A stretch of DNA of 64,000 bases. Source: Paenibacillus tianjinensis (GTDB taxonomy: Bacteria > Bacillota > Bacilli > Paenibacillales > Paenibacillaceae). Of this stretch, positions 7,712 through 17,275 are shown in pieces. The stretch's first letter is position 1; each line of letters begins with the position of its first letter. The stretch lies in contig NZ_CP070969.1 of assembly GCF_017086365.1 (NCBI RefSeq), forward strand, positions 806,001 through 870,000, read 5' to 3'. Made by a program: the position numbers and the translations under genes. A model generated the notes under the pieces. The model saw only the letters and a program-made list of their open reading frames with translations. It had not been told where the DNA came from and did not search any database.

Positions 7712-9531
7712 ATCCGTTCACTCTCCGTTAGTATTTCAATTTCCAGTCTTATCAGGACCCCGCCTTCAGGCAGATTGTCCACGGTCAGCGCAGCGTCATC
7801 CCCGCAGACAAGGCGCAGGCGCGCGAGTACATTGCCAAGGCCGATTCCTGCGCCTGGCGCATCCCGCCTGCTGTCACTGTTCTTTACGGCGGTGACGTCG
7901 AGCGGAGCAGGCTGCTCTAGCTCCTGCCGGAGCTTCTCCAGTCTCGCCAGAGGAATGACATTGCCGTTATTCCGAATCATGATTTCCATTCGTCCTGTTG
8001 CCAGCCGGGCTGCCGTAATCTCGATCAACCCATCACTGCGCGACAGATTGAAGCCGTGCTTGAAGTAATTTTCAACAATCGGCTGGAGGATCATTTTGGG
8101 CATCAGCGCATTCAGCAGCGGTTCCTCCATATCGTAGCGGAAACTGAATTTATTTTCAAAACGCTCCTTTTGCAGTTCGATGTAAGCTTTGACATGCTCC
8201 AGCTCATTTTGAATGGTCACAATCTTCTCGTCATTGTACATGCTGTAACGCATCATCTTGGCCAGCGCCGACAGCAGGGCATAGATTTGCGGCACTTTCA
8301 TCTCAAGGGCAAGCGTACCGATAATCTGCAGTGTGTTGTTGAGAAAATGCGGATTGATTTGCGACTGCAGTGCCCTCAATTCATTGGTTTTATTAGACAG
8401 CTCCAGCCGGTATTCCCGCAAAATCAGATTGTTGATCGTATCCATCATGCTGCGGAAATGCTCGGTCAGCACACCGATCTCATCATTGCCCGCCGGGCTG
8501 ATCTCGACCTCCAGATTCCCGGTCCGCACCTGATTCATATACCGGGTCAGCTGCTTGATCGGAGCAGTGATCCGGAAGGAGATGAAGATCGTTAGAGCAA
8601 TAATCATGGTCATTAGCAGGAAGAGGAGCAGCAGGTTGATGCCTGCGGCTTCCTTGGCTTCACGGAACAGGTAGGACACCGGTATCTGTTTGACCAGCAT
8701 CCAGCTCAGGCCGGTGCCTTCCACCTTCTGATAAATGAATACAGACCCGCCTTCCTCAAAATAACCTTGAGCCTCCGTATTTGGAGCAATCTGCTTACTG
8801 TACCAGGCTGCATTCAGCGGCTTGCCGAGCGAATCGGCATCCTGGCCGTACACCAGCATACCGTCACTGTCCACTACATAGGTCTTCTCCTGATCCTGTT
8901 CATACAGCTGGTCGACAATTTCGGCAAGCGCCGTCAGCTTGACATCAATCGACAGATAGCCTAGTGCCTCCGAAGAAGGAATGCGCTCAATTCTGCGGTG
9001 CAAGGTAAAGACCGGCTCAGGCGTGAACTGGATCAAAGGCAGGTTCAGCCCGTAAGCATTGCTGATGTGGGTGCTCTGAACACTTACCGGAGAACTGCCC
9101 GTAATGTTGGACTCCAGATACGGCATGTTCACCAGCCAGCGCTTGGGCGTTGTATTGTCGGTAATCAGTGTGGCTTTGCTGTCCTTAACCCCGTATAAGT
9201 ATACCTGCGAGATGTCGGGCAGCGAAGTGGAAATATAACTGAGTGAATTATAGATGGCAATATCAGAGGACAGGTCATCATAACCGGCTTCCAGCAGACG
9301 GTAAAAATCTGAATCGGAGTATACGCTCAGCGACAGCCGGTTGACCTCCTGAATGAGGCTGTTAATATTTTTGGAGCCTTGATAGAGCAGATTTTTGTTC
9401 TCATCTACGGCCCGTGTTCTCAGCGACTGGGTCGTGTAAGAATAGCTGATATACATCGTCGCCATAATACAAATTAAGGTTGGAAGGAGTAAAAAAAGGA
9501 TCAGTTTGGTGCGGATATTGGTCCATTTCAT
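7708..9531 (-). CDS. sensor histidine kinase (YesM-like)
   Basis: A 607-residue membrane kinase. A transmembrane helix near residues 10-30 and another near 290-315 flank an extracellular sensor region of the dCache type. A HAMP linker follows (RITAPIKQLTRYMNQVRTGN). The phospho-acceptor is in LQSQINPHFLNNTLQIIG, the motif of the LytS/YesM kinase group, and a C-terminal ATPase domain shows N-box-like PIVENYFKHGF and GIGLGNVLARL. It would phosphorylate the downstream AraC-type response regulator, with which it overlaps by 4 bp. The signal is probably a sugar or a solute-binding protein, from the divergent transporter; that part is inference. Confidence 0.93.
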   Translation of the reverse strand: MKWTNIRTKLILFLLLPTLICIMATMYISYSYTTQSLRTRAVDENKNLLYQGSKNINSLIQEVNRLSLSVYSDSDFYRLLEAGYDDLSSDIAIYNSLSYISTSLPDISQVYLYGVKDSKATLITDNTTPKRWLVNMPYLESNITGSSPVSVQSTHISNAYGLNLPLIQFTPEPVFTLHRRIERIPSSEALGYLSIDVKLTALAEIVDQLYEQDQEKTYVVDSDGMLVYGQDADSLGKPLNAAWYSKQIAPNTEAQGYFEEGGSVFIYQKVEGTGLSWMLVKQIPVSYLFREAKEAAGINLLLLFLLMTMIIALTIFISFRITAPIKQLTRYMNQVRTGNLEVEISPAGNDEIGVLTEHFRSMMDTINNLILREYRLELSNKTNELRALQSQINPHFLNNTLQIIGTLALEMKVPQIYALLSALAKMMRYSMYNDEKIVTIQNELEHVKAYIELQKERFENKFSFRYDMEEPLLNALMPKMILQPIVENYFKHGFNLSRSDGLIEITAARLATGRMEIMIRNNGNVIPLARLEKLRQELEQPAPLDVTAVKNSDSRRDAPGAGIGLGNVLARLRLVCGDDAALTVDNLPEGGVLIRLEIEILTESERI

Positions 9532-9665
9532 CGATTCTTGTCACATCCGATCAATATTTTACACCTGAAAGATCACTTGCGTAGGTGTAAGAGGTCCGTC
9601 AAAAAACGGATAATATCTTTAGATCATAAACAAGTAAGTGAGTAAAAGAAAGGGGGGGCCAATTC

Positions 9666-10547
9666 ATGCGAGGTCATAAGTTGTCCCAATTCGGTCAACA
9701 GCTTTTTTTCGTTGGCCCGGCAGTACTGTTTTTCTCTGTAGTCATGATTATTCCATTTCTGATGGGGATGTATTATTCCTTCACTGACTGGAACGGTGTA
9801 TCGGGAAATGTTAGCTGGGTAGGAATTGATAACTTCAAAAGTATTTTCACGAATGACCCTGACTTCTGGTCATCGTTCTGGTTTACCGTTAGATTTACTC
9901 TGTTAGGTGTTGTTTTGACCAACGTGGTCGGCTTTTTCCTGGCGTATCTGTTGACGAAACCTTTAAAAACTCGCAATATGCTCCGTACGATCTTCTTTAT
10001 GCCGAATGTTATCGGGGGCTTGTTGCTCGGTTTTATATGGCAGTTTATCTTTATCAAAGGTTTTGCCACACTCGGTGAAACCACAGGCTGGCCGTTCTTT
10101 AATCTTCCTTGGCTTGGTGATGCGACGACCGGCTTTTGGGCAATCGTTATGGTATTCGTCTGGCAGTCCTCCGGTTATCTGATGGTTATCTACATCGCTT
10201 CGCTCAGCAATGTATCCAAGGAAGTGCTTGAAGCTGCTGACATCGACGGCGCCTCGCCGTTCCAGGTGCTCCGCAACATCGTCGTTCCGCTGATTATGCC
10301 TGCGGTAACTATCGGTTTGTTCCTGGCCATTTCCTGGTCATTCAAAATGTTCGACCTGAACCTGTCGCTGACCAAGGGCGGACCGTTCAAATCAACGGAG
10401 TCTGTAGCGATGAACATCTATAATGAAGCCTTCCTGAATAACCGTTACGGTCTGGGTACGGCAAAAGCGCTGCTGTTCTTTGTAATTGTCGCGGTCATCA
10501 CGATGATTCAGGTCCGTGTAACGAAGAGCAAGGAGGTCGAGGCTTAA
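9666..10547 (+). CDS. sugar ABC transporter permease, MalF/UgpA type
   Basis: A 293-residue inner-membrane permease of a carbohydrate importer (CUT1 family), with about six membrane helices. The EAA loop that contacts the ATPase is visible as EVLEAADIDGASPFQVLRNIVVPLIMP. The ATG at 9666 follows AAAGGGGGGG. It opens an operon: permease, permease, binding protein. No ATPase gene is present here, as is usual for this family, which shares a common MsmK/UgpC-type ATPase. The upstream 130 bp hold TCCGT-N6-ACGGA (9593-9610) directly before a weak -10 TAATAT at 9611-9616, a plausible site for the divergent YesN-like regulator. Confidence 0.93.
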   Translation: MRGHKLSQFGQQLFFVGPAVLFFSVVMIIPFLMGMYYSFTDWNGVSGNVSWVGIDNFKSIFTNDPDFWSSFWFTVRFTLLGVVLTNVVGFFLAYLLTKPLKTRNMLRTIFFMPNVIGGLLLGFIWQFIFIKGFATLGETTGWPFFNLPWLGDATTGFWAIVMVFVWQSSGYLMVIYIASLSNVSKEVLEAADIDGASPFQVLRNIVVPLIMPAVTIGLFLAISWSFKMFDLNLSLTKGGPFKSTESVAMNIYNEAFLNNRYGLGTAKALLFFVIVAVITMIQVRVTKSKEVEA

Positions 10548-11380
10548 TGAACGCAAAGTCAAAAAGCAGATGGACTATCGGGATTGAAGTGCTGATGATC
10601 CTGCTTGCCCTGCTCTTCCTCGCTCCGTTTTATTTCCTGCTGGCGAACTCCGTGAAATCATTTGGCGAAATTCTCAGCAATGCGGCAAGCTGGCCGCAGG
10701 AATTCATGTGGTCCAACTATTCAAATGCCTGGAAGCTGGCCCGCTTCGGTGAAGCGTTCCGCAACTCCCTCATTGTAACGGTAATCAGTGTCGTCCTGAT
10801 CGCTTTGTTCAGCGCAATGGCTGCATACCGTATGGTCCGTGCGGATACGAAGTTCAATAAGGTCCTGCTGCTGCTGTTCGTAGCGGCAATGGTGGTGCCG
10901 TTCCAGACCATCATGATCCCGATCCTGAAGGTTGTAAACGTCCTGGGCGTGAACAACTCCATTCCAGGTCTCTTGATCACTAACTTGGGTCTCAGCATTC
11001 CGATGGCGATCTTCCTGTTCCACGGGTTCATCAAATCGGTCCCGCTTGAAATCGAAGAGGCGGCTACAGTCGACGGCTGTAATCCGATTACGGTATTCTT
11101 CCGGATTGTGCTTCCGCTGCTGAAGCCGATGCTGATGACAACCATCGTCCTGAATGCACTTGGGATTTGGAATGACTATCTGCTGCCGTCTCTGATTCTT
11201 CAGGCGCCTAATCTGCGGACCATTCCACTGGCCACCTTCTCGTTCTTCGGCCAGTATACGAAGCAATGGGATATGGCGCTCCCGGCACTTACGATCGGCG
11301 TAGCACCCATTGTAATTTTCTATCTGTTCATGCAGCGTTACATTGTTGAGGGAATAGCGGCAGGCTCGGTGAAGGGTTAA
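10547..11380 (+). CDS. sugar ABC transporter permease, MalG type
   Basis: A 277-residue partner permease with six predicted helices and the EAA loop EIEEAATVDGCNPITVFFRIVLPLLKP. The ATG shares one base with the stop of the preceding permease gene (TAATG), so the two are translationally coupled and produced in equal amounts. With the upstream permease it forms the membrane channel; with the following lipoprotein it completes the importer. The substrate is probably a galactoside or similar oligosaccharide because a GH42 beta-galactosidase follows, which is inference. Confidence 0.93.
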   Translation: MNAKSKSRWTIGIEVLMILLALLFLAPFYFLLANSVKSFGEILSNAASWPQEFMWSNYSNAWKLARFGEAFRNSLIVTVISVVLIALFSAMAAYRMVRADTKFNKVLLLLFVAAMVVPFQTIMIPILKVVNVLGVNNSIPGLLITNLGLSIPMAIFLFHGFIKSVPLEIEEAATVDGCNPITVFFRIVLPLLKPMLMTTIVLNALGIWNDYLLPSLILQAPNLRTIPLATFSFFGQYTKQWDMALPALTIGVAPIVIFYLFMQRYIVEGIAAGSVKG

Positions 11381-11444
11381 CCTTCACGGAGTCCCCGTTC
11401 CAAATATTTATTATGCAGTTAAACTTATCTAGGGGGAAAATAGA

Positions 11445-12752
11445 ATGATGAAGAAACGTTCTGCAGTAATGATGTCCAGCGTTATGCTGATGTCTGTCGT
11501 ACTCGCGGCGTGTGGCGGTAACAACAACACCGCTTCAAATAACACACAAAATGGAAGCGCTGGCAACGCTGCTTCCGGAAAAGTGAAAACGGTTAAGATC
11601 TTCCAGTTCAAAACCGAAATCGTTGAAGGCCTCAATGAGCTGAAAGTAGAGTTTGAAAAAGAACATCCAAACATCAAGCTGGACATCCAGACGGTCGGCG
11701 GCGGTGCAGACTATGCAGCAGCCCTGAAAACCAAATTCGCTTCCGGCGATGCTCCTGATATTTTCAGTAACGGCGGTTATGCCGAAATGGCGCTTTGGGC
11801 AGACAAGCTGGAGGACCTGTCCGATCAGCCATGGGTTAAGGATCTGATTCCTTTGGCCGCTGAGCCAATGACCAAAGACGGCAAAACCTACGGTATGCCG
11901 ATGAATCTTGAAGGTATCGGTTTTGTATACAACAAAGACCTGTTCGCAAAAGCAGGGATCACTGAAACACCAAAAACAATCACCGAGCTTGAAGAGGCTG
12001 CTAAAAAACTGCAGGCCATCGATGTTATTCCATTCGGCAACGCGTATCAGGAATGGTGGCTGCTGGGTATCCAGGGCATCAGCGTAGCTTTTGCACAGCA
12101 GGATAATGTTGATGAGTTCATCAACGGCCTGAACGCCGGCACTTCCACAATCGTGGGCAACGAGAAATTTAAGGATTGGAGCAACCTGCTCAACCTGACT
12201 GTAAAATACGGACAGAAAAATCCTTTGACTACAGATGCTAATACTCACCTGGCTATGTTCGCTAACGGCGAAACGGCTATGATGCAGGAAGGCAACTGGG
12301 CACAGACTCTGGTTGACGGCATCACTCCGGACATGAACATCGGTATGTTCCCTATGCCAATCAACGACGATGCTGCGATGAATGATAAGCTGTCTGTAGG
12401 CGTTCCGGCTAACCTGGTCGTTAACAAGGATTCCGATTCGAAGGAAGAAGCTAAGACTTTCCTCAACTGGCTCGTTACTTCTGACATGGGTAAAGAGTAT
12501 ATCGTGAAAAAATGGAAATTCATTCCTGCCCTGTCCACAATCCCTGCAACACCTGAAGATATCGGTCTTCTTGGTGCGGATGTATGGAACTATGTTAAAG
12601 CAGGTAAAGTTTACGGATTGCAGGCTTCGAAATTCCCTGATGGTGTAACCCAAGAATTCGCCAGCTCGATTCAGCAGCTGATTGCTGGAAAGGTCGACGA
12701 AGCCGGCTGGGAAGCTTCCATGCAAGCGGCTTGGGACAAGCTGAAGAAATAA
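11445..12752 (+). CDS. extracellular sugar-binding lipoprotein of the ABC transporter
   Basis: A 435-residue solute-binding protein of the family-1 type. The signal peptide ends in the lipobox VLAAC, so Cys23 would be lipidated and the protein anchored outside the membrane. A low-complexity Asn/Ser/Gly linker follows, and then the two-lobed binding fold (VEFEKEHPNIKLDIQ near the N-terminus, then FASGDAPDIFSNGG). AGGGGG precedes the ATG by 9 nt. It captures the sugar for the two permeases upstream. The codon usage here is more biased than in the neighbouring genes, consistent with high expression. Confidence 0.95.
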   Translation: MMKKRSAVMMSSVMLMSVVLAACGGNNNTASNNTQNGSAGNAASGKVKTVKIFQFKTEIVEGLNELKVEFEKEHPNIKLDIQTVGGGADYAAALKTKFASGDAPDIFSNGGYAEMALWADKLEDLSDQPWVKDLIPLAAEPMTKDGKTYGMPMNLEGIGFVYNKDLFAKAGITETPKTITELEEAAKKLQAIDVIPFGNAYQEWWLLGIQGISVAFAQQDNVDEFINGLNAGTSTIVGNEKFKDWSNLLNLTVKYGQKNPLTTDANTHLAMFANGETAMMQEGNWAQTLVDGITPDMNIGMFPMPINDDAAMNDKLSVGVPANLVVNKDSDSKEEAKTFLNWLVTSDMGKEYIVKKWKFIPALSTIPATPEDIGLLGADVWNYVKAGKVYGLQASKFPDGVTQEFASSIQQLIAGKVDEAGWEASMQAAWDKLKK

Positions 12753-12816
12753 AGAATTTATGACCATAAAGAGAGTCCTCTAAAGGACCGGTAAGTGGAT
12801 AAAGTGGATTTGCCAG

Positions 12817-12865
12817 GGCGCTCCCCGCCTAACTCATTAATAATGTGAGGCGGGGGCGCCTTTTT
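12817..12865 (+). terminator. intrinsic terminator after the sugar ABC operon
   Basis: GGCGCTCCCCGCCT pairs with AGGCGGGGGCGCC (one bulge) and is followed by five T. It separates the transporter from the beta-galactosidase gene, though read-through is possible because only ~40 nt remain before that gene. Confidence 0.8.
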
Positions 12866-12902
12866 GGTAAGATGGGGAGCATACGGGAAAGGAGAAGGGG
12901 AG

Positions 12903-14906
12903 ATGGAGATGCTCAGCTACAGCAATGTTCAAATCGGTGTCGATTATTACCCGGAGCATTGGGATGAGTCTTTGTGGGAAGCAGATATGCAATTAATGAA
13001 GGAGACCGGAGTGAAAGTGGTCCGGGTGGCCGAGTTCGCCTGGAGCCGGCTGGAGCCTGTCGAAGGAAGCTTTGATTTTGCCTGGCTGGACCGGGCGATT
13101 GATGCTCTGCACCGCTATGGGCTGCAGGTGGTGATCGGAACACCTACAGCAACACCTCCGCGCTGGCTGACGACAGGATATCCCGATGTGCTGCCGGTAT
13201 TTGCAGACGGACAGACCTTTCATCCAGGCGTGCGCGGGCACCGCTGCTACAATAGCAGGTCACTGCTGAAATACGGTACGCGGATTATCCACAAGCTGGC
13301 CCGTCATTACAGCGGTCATCCCGCGGTCATCGGCTGGCAGACTGACAATGAATTCGGCATGATTGACTGCCACTGTGACAGATGTAATGAGGCTTTCCGC
13401 GACTGGGTGCAGGACAAGTATAAGACGCTCGAACATGTGAATGCAGAATGGGGAACGGTAGTATGGAGCGGGGAATACAGCGACTGGCAGGAGCTGACGG
13501 TCCCTTATGGCGGATCTCCGTTCCAGAATCCTTCGCTGCTGCTGGACTTCCAGCGGTTCCAGTGGGATTCGGTGGTGAAGTTCCAGCAGACGCAGATTGA
13601 TGTGCTGCGTGCGGAGTGTCCGGATCATTTCATCACCCATAACTTCCACAGCTATCCCCAGCGGCTGGATATGTATGCGGTCGGCGCTGGGCTGGATGTG
13701 GCATCATTTGACTATTATCCGAATACCTCTCCTAACAAGCAGGCAACGACGCCCTACAGCGGAGCCTTGTCGCTGGATGTGACAAGGGGAATCAAGCGGA
13801 AGAATTTCTGGATCATGGAGCAGCTGAGCGGTCCGCCCGGGTGCTGGATGCCGATGTGGCGCACACCGTATCCCGGCTTTATCCGGGCTTATGCCTGGCA
13901 GGCCATCGCGCGTGGAGCGGATACCGTGGTCCACTTCCGCTGGAGAAGTGCGGTTGCGGGTGCAGAGCAGTACTGGCATGGCCTGATCGACCACAGCAAT
14001 GTGCCGGGCCGCAGGTTTGCAGAGTTCGGCCGGCTATGCTATGAAGTAAACGCGTTAGCCGATAAGCTTAAGGGAACGGAGCTTAAGCATGAGGTGGCCA
14101 TACTTCATTCCCATGAACAGAAGGCGGCGCTGGACATCCAGCCGCAGGCCGAGGGAATGGATTACTACGAGAATATCAAGCAGTATCACCGTGTACTGAC
14201 CAAGCTGGGTATCGGATGTGATGTTATCCAGGCAGGTGAGCCGCTGGAGAAATATAAGCTGGTCATTGCACCAAGCCTTTATCTGTTAAGTGAGGAGCTG
14301 GCTGCGCAGCTTGAAGCTTTTGCTATTAAGGGCGGTACCCTGATTCTGACAAACCGCAGCGGTGTGAAGAATATCAATAATATTTGTCTGATGCAGCCGT
14401 TGCCTGGCATGCTGAGCCGTGCAGCCGGAGTATGGGTCAAGGAATATGATCCGGTTGGCGGGGATGTGCATACCCTCCTGGACGGGCAGGGCATTACCTT
14501 CGAATGCAGCCAGTGGTGCGATCTGCTCGCTCCGGTTACCGCAGAGCCCATCGCCTGGTATAACGATGACTTTTATGCGGGAACTGCGGCGATCACTGTC
14601 AACAGCTTCGGCAAAGGCCAGGTCTATTACTTTGGCACCCATGCCGAAGAAGGTTACTGGTCCATGCTGCTGGCCGGGCTTGCAGACAAGCTTGGCCTGC
14701 TGCGCTTCGCTGGTCTGCCGGAAGGCGTCCAGGCTACGGTCCGCAGCGGAGAGAACGGCAGCTTCCTGTTCCTGCTGAATCTCAGCAAGGCAGAGCAGAC
14801 GGTCAAGCTGGACAAGCCTTATCGCTGTGAGCTGACCGGAGCCGTACGTTCGGGACCGGTTGTGTTTGCCCCGTACGGCGTAGAGATTCTCGGGACAGAA
14901 GGCTGA
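12903..14906 (+). CDS. GH42 beta-galactosidase (zinc-cysteine type)
   Basis: Hydrolyses terminal beta-galactosides. The protein is 667 residues and cytoplasmic (no signal peptide). The acid/base is Glu150 in WQTDNEFG, and the nucleophile Glu306 in FWIMEQLSG. The four cysteines of the structural zinc site of GH42 enzymes are present: Cys115, Cys156, Cys158 and Cys161 (CHCDRC). A trimerisation domain and a small C-terminal beta domain follow the barrel. The start at 12903 is chosen for the preceding GGAGAAGGGG; the frame stays open to 12864. It lies directly behind the sugar importer, which probably supplies its substrate. Confidence 0.93.
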   Translation: MEMLSYSNVQIGVDYYPEHWDESLWEADMQLMKETGVKVVRVAEFAWSRLEPVEGSFDFAWLDRAIDALHRYGLQVVIGTPTATPPRWLTTGYPDVLPVFADGQTFHPGVRGHRCYNSRSLLKYGTRIIHKLARHYSGHPAVIGWQTDNEFGMIDCHCDRCNEAFRDWVQDKYKTLEHVNAEWGTVVWSGEYSDWQELTVPYGGSPFQNPSLLLDFQRFQWDSVVKFQQTQIDVLRAECPDHFITHNFHSYPQRLDMYAVGAGLDVASFDYYPNTSPNKQATTPYSGALSLDVTRGIKRKNFWIMEQLSGPPGCWMPMWRTPYPGFIRAYAWQAIARGADTVVHFRWRSAVAGAEQYWHGLIDHSNVPGRRFAEFGRLCYEVNALADKLKGTELKHEVAILHSHEQKAALDIQPQAEGMDYYENIKQYHRVLTKLGIGCDVIQAGEPLEKYKLVIAPSLYLLSEELAAQLEAFAIKGGTLILTNRSGVKNINNICLMQPLPGMLSRAAGVWVKEYDPVGGDVHTLLDGQGITFECSQWCDLLAPVTAEPIAWYNDDFYAGTAAITVNSFGKGQVYYFGTHAEEGYWSMLLAGLADKLGLLRFAGLPEGVQATVRSGENGSFLFLLNLSKAEQTVKLDKPYRCELTGAVRSGPVVFAPYGVEILGTEG

Positions 14907-14925
14907 TGCATCCGGGAAACCGGGC

Positions 14926-15156
14926 TCATGCGGAGGGATGGCGTCTTGTATCTGTCATCCGGGAGATGAAGGGAATCAGCTTGGCTTTCGGCTTGGTATT
15001 CAGCCTTGAAGCCTGTATCTGCGGTGTATTCTGAACTTCGTCCTTCCGCATGAGATCCAGTAAATCGTACACACTTTTGATTTCGCTGATATCGATATCC
15101 TTCAGGCTGCCTTCCGGATCTCCGGGAATTCTAAAGCTCCAACGTTTGTTATCCAC
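14926..15156 (-). CDS. small protein of unknown function
   Basis: A 76-residue charged protein that I do not recognise. It begins MDNKRWSFRIPGDPEG, has a central region DIDISEIKSVYDLLDLMRKD predicted helical, and a basic C-terminal tail. GTG 15156 is chosen because AAGGAG ends 8 nt upstream; the in-frame GTG at 15163-15165 overlaps that ribosome site. It is convergent with the beta-galactosidase gene and divergent from the LysR gene. It has no membrane segment or signal peptide. Confidence 0.6.
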   Translation of the reverse strand: MDNKRWSFRIPGDPEGSLKDIDISEIKSVYDLLDLMRKDEVQNTPQIQASRLNTKPKAKLIPFISRMTDTRRHPSA

Positions 15157-15296
15157 TTTAATCACTCCTTAAAAGTTTCCTAAAATTAATTTGATTTATA
15201 TTTTCATCATATTCCATGGACCAGTTCCTGTATAATGAAGGGAAATGATGGAGGGCATCACTGCGGCTGATGGCTGATCCGAGGGGGAGAGGGCGG

Positions 15297-16220
15297 ATGA
15301 TGGATATTGGACTTCTTAAAGTGTTTCAGGCGGTTGCCGAGGAAGGGAGTATATCCAAAGCGGCCCAAAGCCTGAACTATGTGCAGTCGAATGTGACAGC
15401 GAGAATTCAGCAGCTGGAGCAGGAGCTGAAGACTCCGCTTTTTTACCGGCATAGCCGAGGCATCACCTTGACTTCAGCCGGGCAGACGCTCATGGAATAT
15501 ACGGTTAGGATATTTAATCTGCTGGAGGAAGCACAGCAGGCAGTTCTTGATTCCCCGGTTCCGAAGGGAACAATTACGGTTGGATCCGATACGACTGCTG
15601 CCGTACGTCTGCCTGCGATCCTGTCCGCTTACCGCGGCTGTTACCCCGATGTTGAGGTTCAACTGCAGATCGGACGGGCGGCTGATCTGATCGATTCTGT
15701 CCTGCAGCATGTGGTGCATGGGGCGTTCATGGACGGGCCGGTCGAGCATCCGGAGATCGTCCAGGAGCTGGTCATCCACGAGCAGCTGGGACTAGTTATT
15801 CCGGATACGATCGGTTATCGGGGTCTTTCTTCGATCCATGATAAGACGCTGCTGATATTGAATGCAGAATGCCTCTACCGTGCGAGGCTTGAGGAGTGGC
15901 TCAGGGAAGAAGGCTTCCGGCTCGGGAAGGTAATGGAGTTCGGGACGATGGAAGGATTGCTTGGCTGCGTTAGGGCCGGCATAGGATTTGCAGTGCTGCC
16001 GGTATCTTATTTCAGGCGGATGAATATTACGGAAGGCATCTCCTGCTATCCGTTTCCGGAGCGGTACGCCGAGGTGCCGACTGTATTCATCCGGCGGCGT
16101 GATCTGTATATGACGAGTGCTTTCCGGGAGTTCATTGAGGAGCTGAAGGTGCATCTGCCGGAAGCGGTATGCAGGACAGACCTTCTCGCGGCGGAAGGCA
16201 GAGGAACAGCTAGTAATTAA
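15297..16220 (+). CDS. LysR-family transcriptional regulator
   Basis: A 307-residue LysR regulator. The N-terminal winged HTH is clear: FQAVAEEGSISKAAQSLNYV, then QSNVTARIQQLEQEL. Residues ~90-295 form the two-lobed effector-binding domain. The ATG at 15297 follows GAGGGGGAGAGGGCGG; the next codon is also ATG. The best-studied relatives with this N-terminus (CysL/CzcR-like group) control metabolism or redox genes, but nothing here identifies the target. It stands alone between two small or regulatory genes and ends at a shared bidirectional terminator. Confidence 0.9.
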   Translation: MMDIGLLKVFQAVAEEGSISKAAQSLNYVQSNVTARIQQLEQELKTPLFYRHSRGITLTSAGQTLMEYTVRIFNLLEEAQQAVLDSPVPKGTITVGSDTTAAVRLPAILSAYRGCYPDVEVQLQIGRAADLIDSVLQHVVHGAFMDGPVEHPEIVQELVIHEQLGLVIPDTIGYRGLSSIHDKTLLILNAECLYRARLEEWLREEGFRLGKVMEFGTMEGLLGCVRAGIGFAVLPVSYFRRMNITEGISCYPFPERYAEVPTVFIRRRDLYMTSAFREFIEELKVHLPEAVCRTDLLAAEGRGTASN

Positions 16221-16261
16221 GACGGGGCAGGCATTGGGTTCAAACCGTCCACCCATACGAA

Positions 16262-16303
16262 AACAGCGGCACCCGGGGGTTACTACCCGGGTGCCGCTGT
16301 TTG
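16262..16303. terminator. bidirectional terminator between LysR and AraC genes
   Basis: A perfect 17-bp stem, AAACAGCGGCACCCGGG and its complement, with an eight-base loop. It lies between two convergent genes and serves both. Confidence 0.8.
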
Positions 16304-16318
16304 TATGCTCTCATGAAT

Positions 16319-17158
16319 TCAGTGCAGCCGCCGGAACTGATCCGGGGTCGTTCCCGACTGCTTGCGGAAGGTGGCCACGAAGTGGCTGACATCTCGGAAA
16401 CCGACGAGCTGGGAGATCGCTTTTACGGTCAGGTCCGGCTGGCTTACGAGCAGTTCCTTGCTCTTGCGGATGCGTAAGCGGACGAAATAGGCATAGGGAG
16501 ATAGCCCGAAGGTCTGCAGGAATAGGCTGTTGAGATACCGGCCTGATACCTCAAGCTGGGAAGCAAGATCATACAGCCCGATGCCGGGATCACCGTAGTG
16601 GTTGTCCATCCATTTCAGGAGCGGCTGCAGCTTGTCCACGTTTCGCGAAATGGCAGTATTGTTATGTAACTGTCCATATTTACTGAGAGTAAGCAGGAAA
16701 CGATAAGCATCGGTGGACACGCCCAGGCTGAACATGTCTGCGGCAGCATCATGCCGGTCAAGCATTTCCTGCAGCATGCGGGTCAGCGGAGCTTCACTTT
16801 CCCAGCGGTAGAAGGCATTGGCCTGCATGCCTAAAGTCTCGAGGATATGCTGGGATGAGCCCCCGCCAAACGTAAGATAATAGGTGCACCAATGCTGGGA
16901 GGAAAGTGATTCGTAGCGGTGTCCGGTACCCGGCAGGAGCAGTACGCCGCTGCCTGCGGCAAGCGTGAGTTTTTTATTCTCGAAATGAATAATCCCTTCA
17001 CCTGAGGCTGTCTGCAGCCAGTGATAGACATGATAGCCGTCCGGACGCGATACCTTTTCCTGATCAGGATTATAGCCCATGCTATCAAGCGTAATGGGCA
17101 GATGCTCCCTGTTTTCCTGGGCAAACACAATTCTGCGGGGGGCTGGCGTTAGCAACAA
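16319..17158 (-). CDS. AraC-family transcriptional regulator
   Basis: A 279-residue regulator with an N-terminal cupin-like domain (residues ~30-140; GEGIIHFENKKLTLAAGSG) and a C-terminal AraC double HTH (ISQLVGFRDVSHFVATFRKQ). The start is a TTG at 17158 or 17155 behind GAGGTG. It is divergent from the second GH42 gene, with ~115 bp between them that contains an inverted repeat, so it probably controls that beta-galactosidase. The effector is probably a galactoside, by analogy only. Confidence 0.9.
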   Translation of the reverse strand: MLLTPAPRRIVFAQENREHLPITLDSMGYNPDQEKVSRPDGYHVYHWLQTASGEGIIHFENKKLTLAAGSGVLLLPGTGHRYESLSSQHWCTYYLTFGGGSSQHILETLGMQANAFYRWESEAPLTRMLQEMLDRHDAAADMFSLGVSTDAYRFLLTLSKYGQLHNNTAISRNVDKLQPLLKWMDNHYGDPGIGLYDLASQLEVSGRYLNSLFLQTFGLSPYAYFVRLRIRKSKELLVSQPDLTVKAISQLVGFRDVSHFVATFRKQSGTTPDQFRRLH

Positions 17159-17223
17159 GAATCACCTCGTAGTTGTACCATATTATTATATGTTCCGGTG
17201 TAAATTTTATATTTATCGCACTA

Positions 17224-17240
17224 AGTTTAAAGGTTAAACT
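17224..17240. promoter_or_regulatory. inverted repeat in the AraC / GH42 intergenic region
   Basis: AGTTTAA-AGG-TTAAACT is a perfect 7-bp inverted repeat placed 35 nt before the GH42 start, in the gap between divergent regulator and enzyme genes. It is a candidate operator. AraC proteins more often bind direct repeats, so another regulator is possible. Confidence 0.35.
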
Positions 17241-17275
17241 AAGAATATACTTATACTATAAAGGAAGTGCGATGT

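Noticed and set aside
11535..12767. 410-codon minus-strand frame antisense to the sugar-binding lipoprotein gene
   Set aside because: Shadow of the lipoprotein gene; the sense gene has a lipobox and family motifs.
17252..17257. TATACT as a -10 promoter element for the second GH42 gene
   Set aside because: Only four bases from the ribosome site; the transcript would start inside it.
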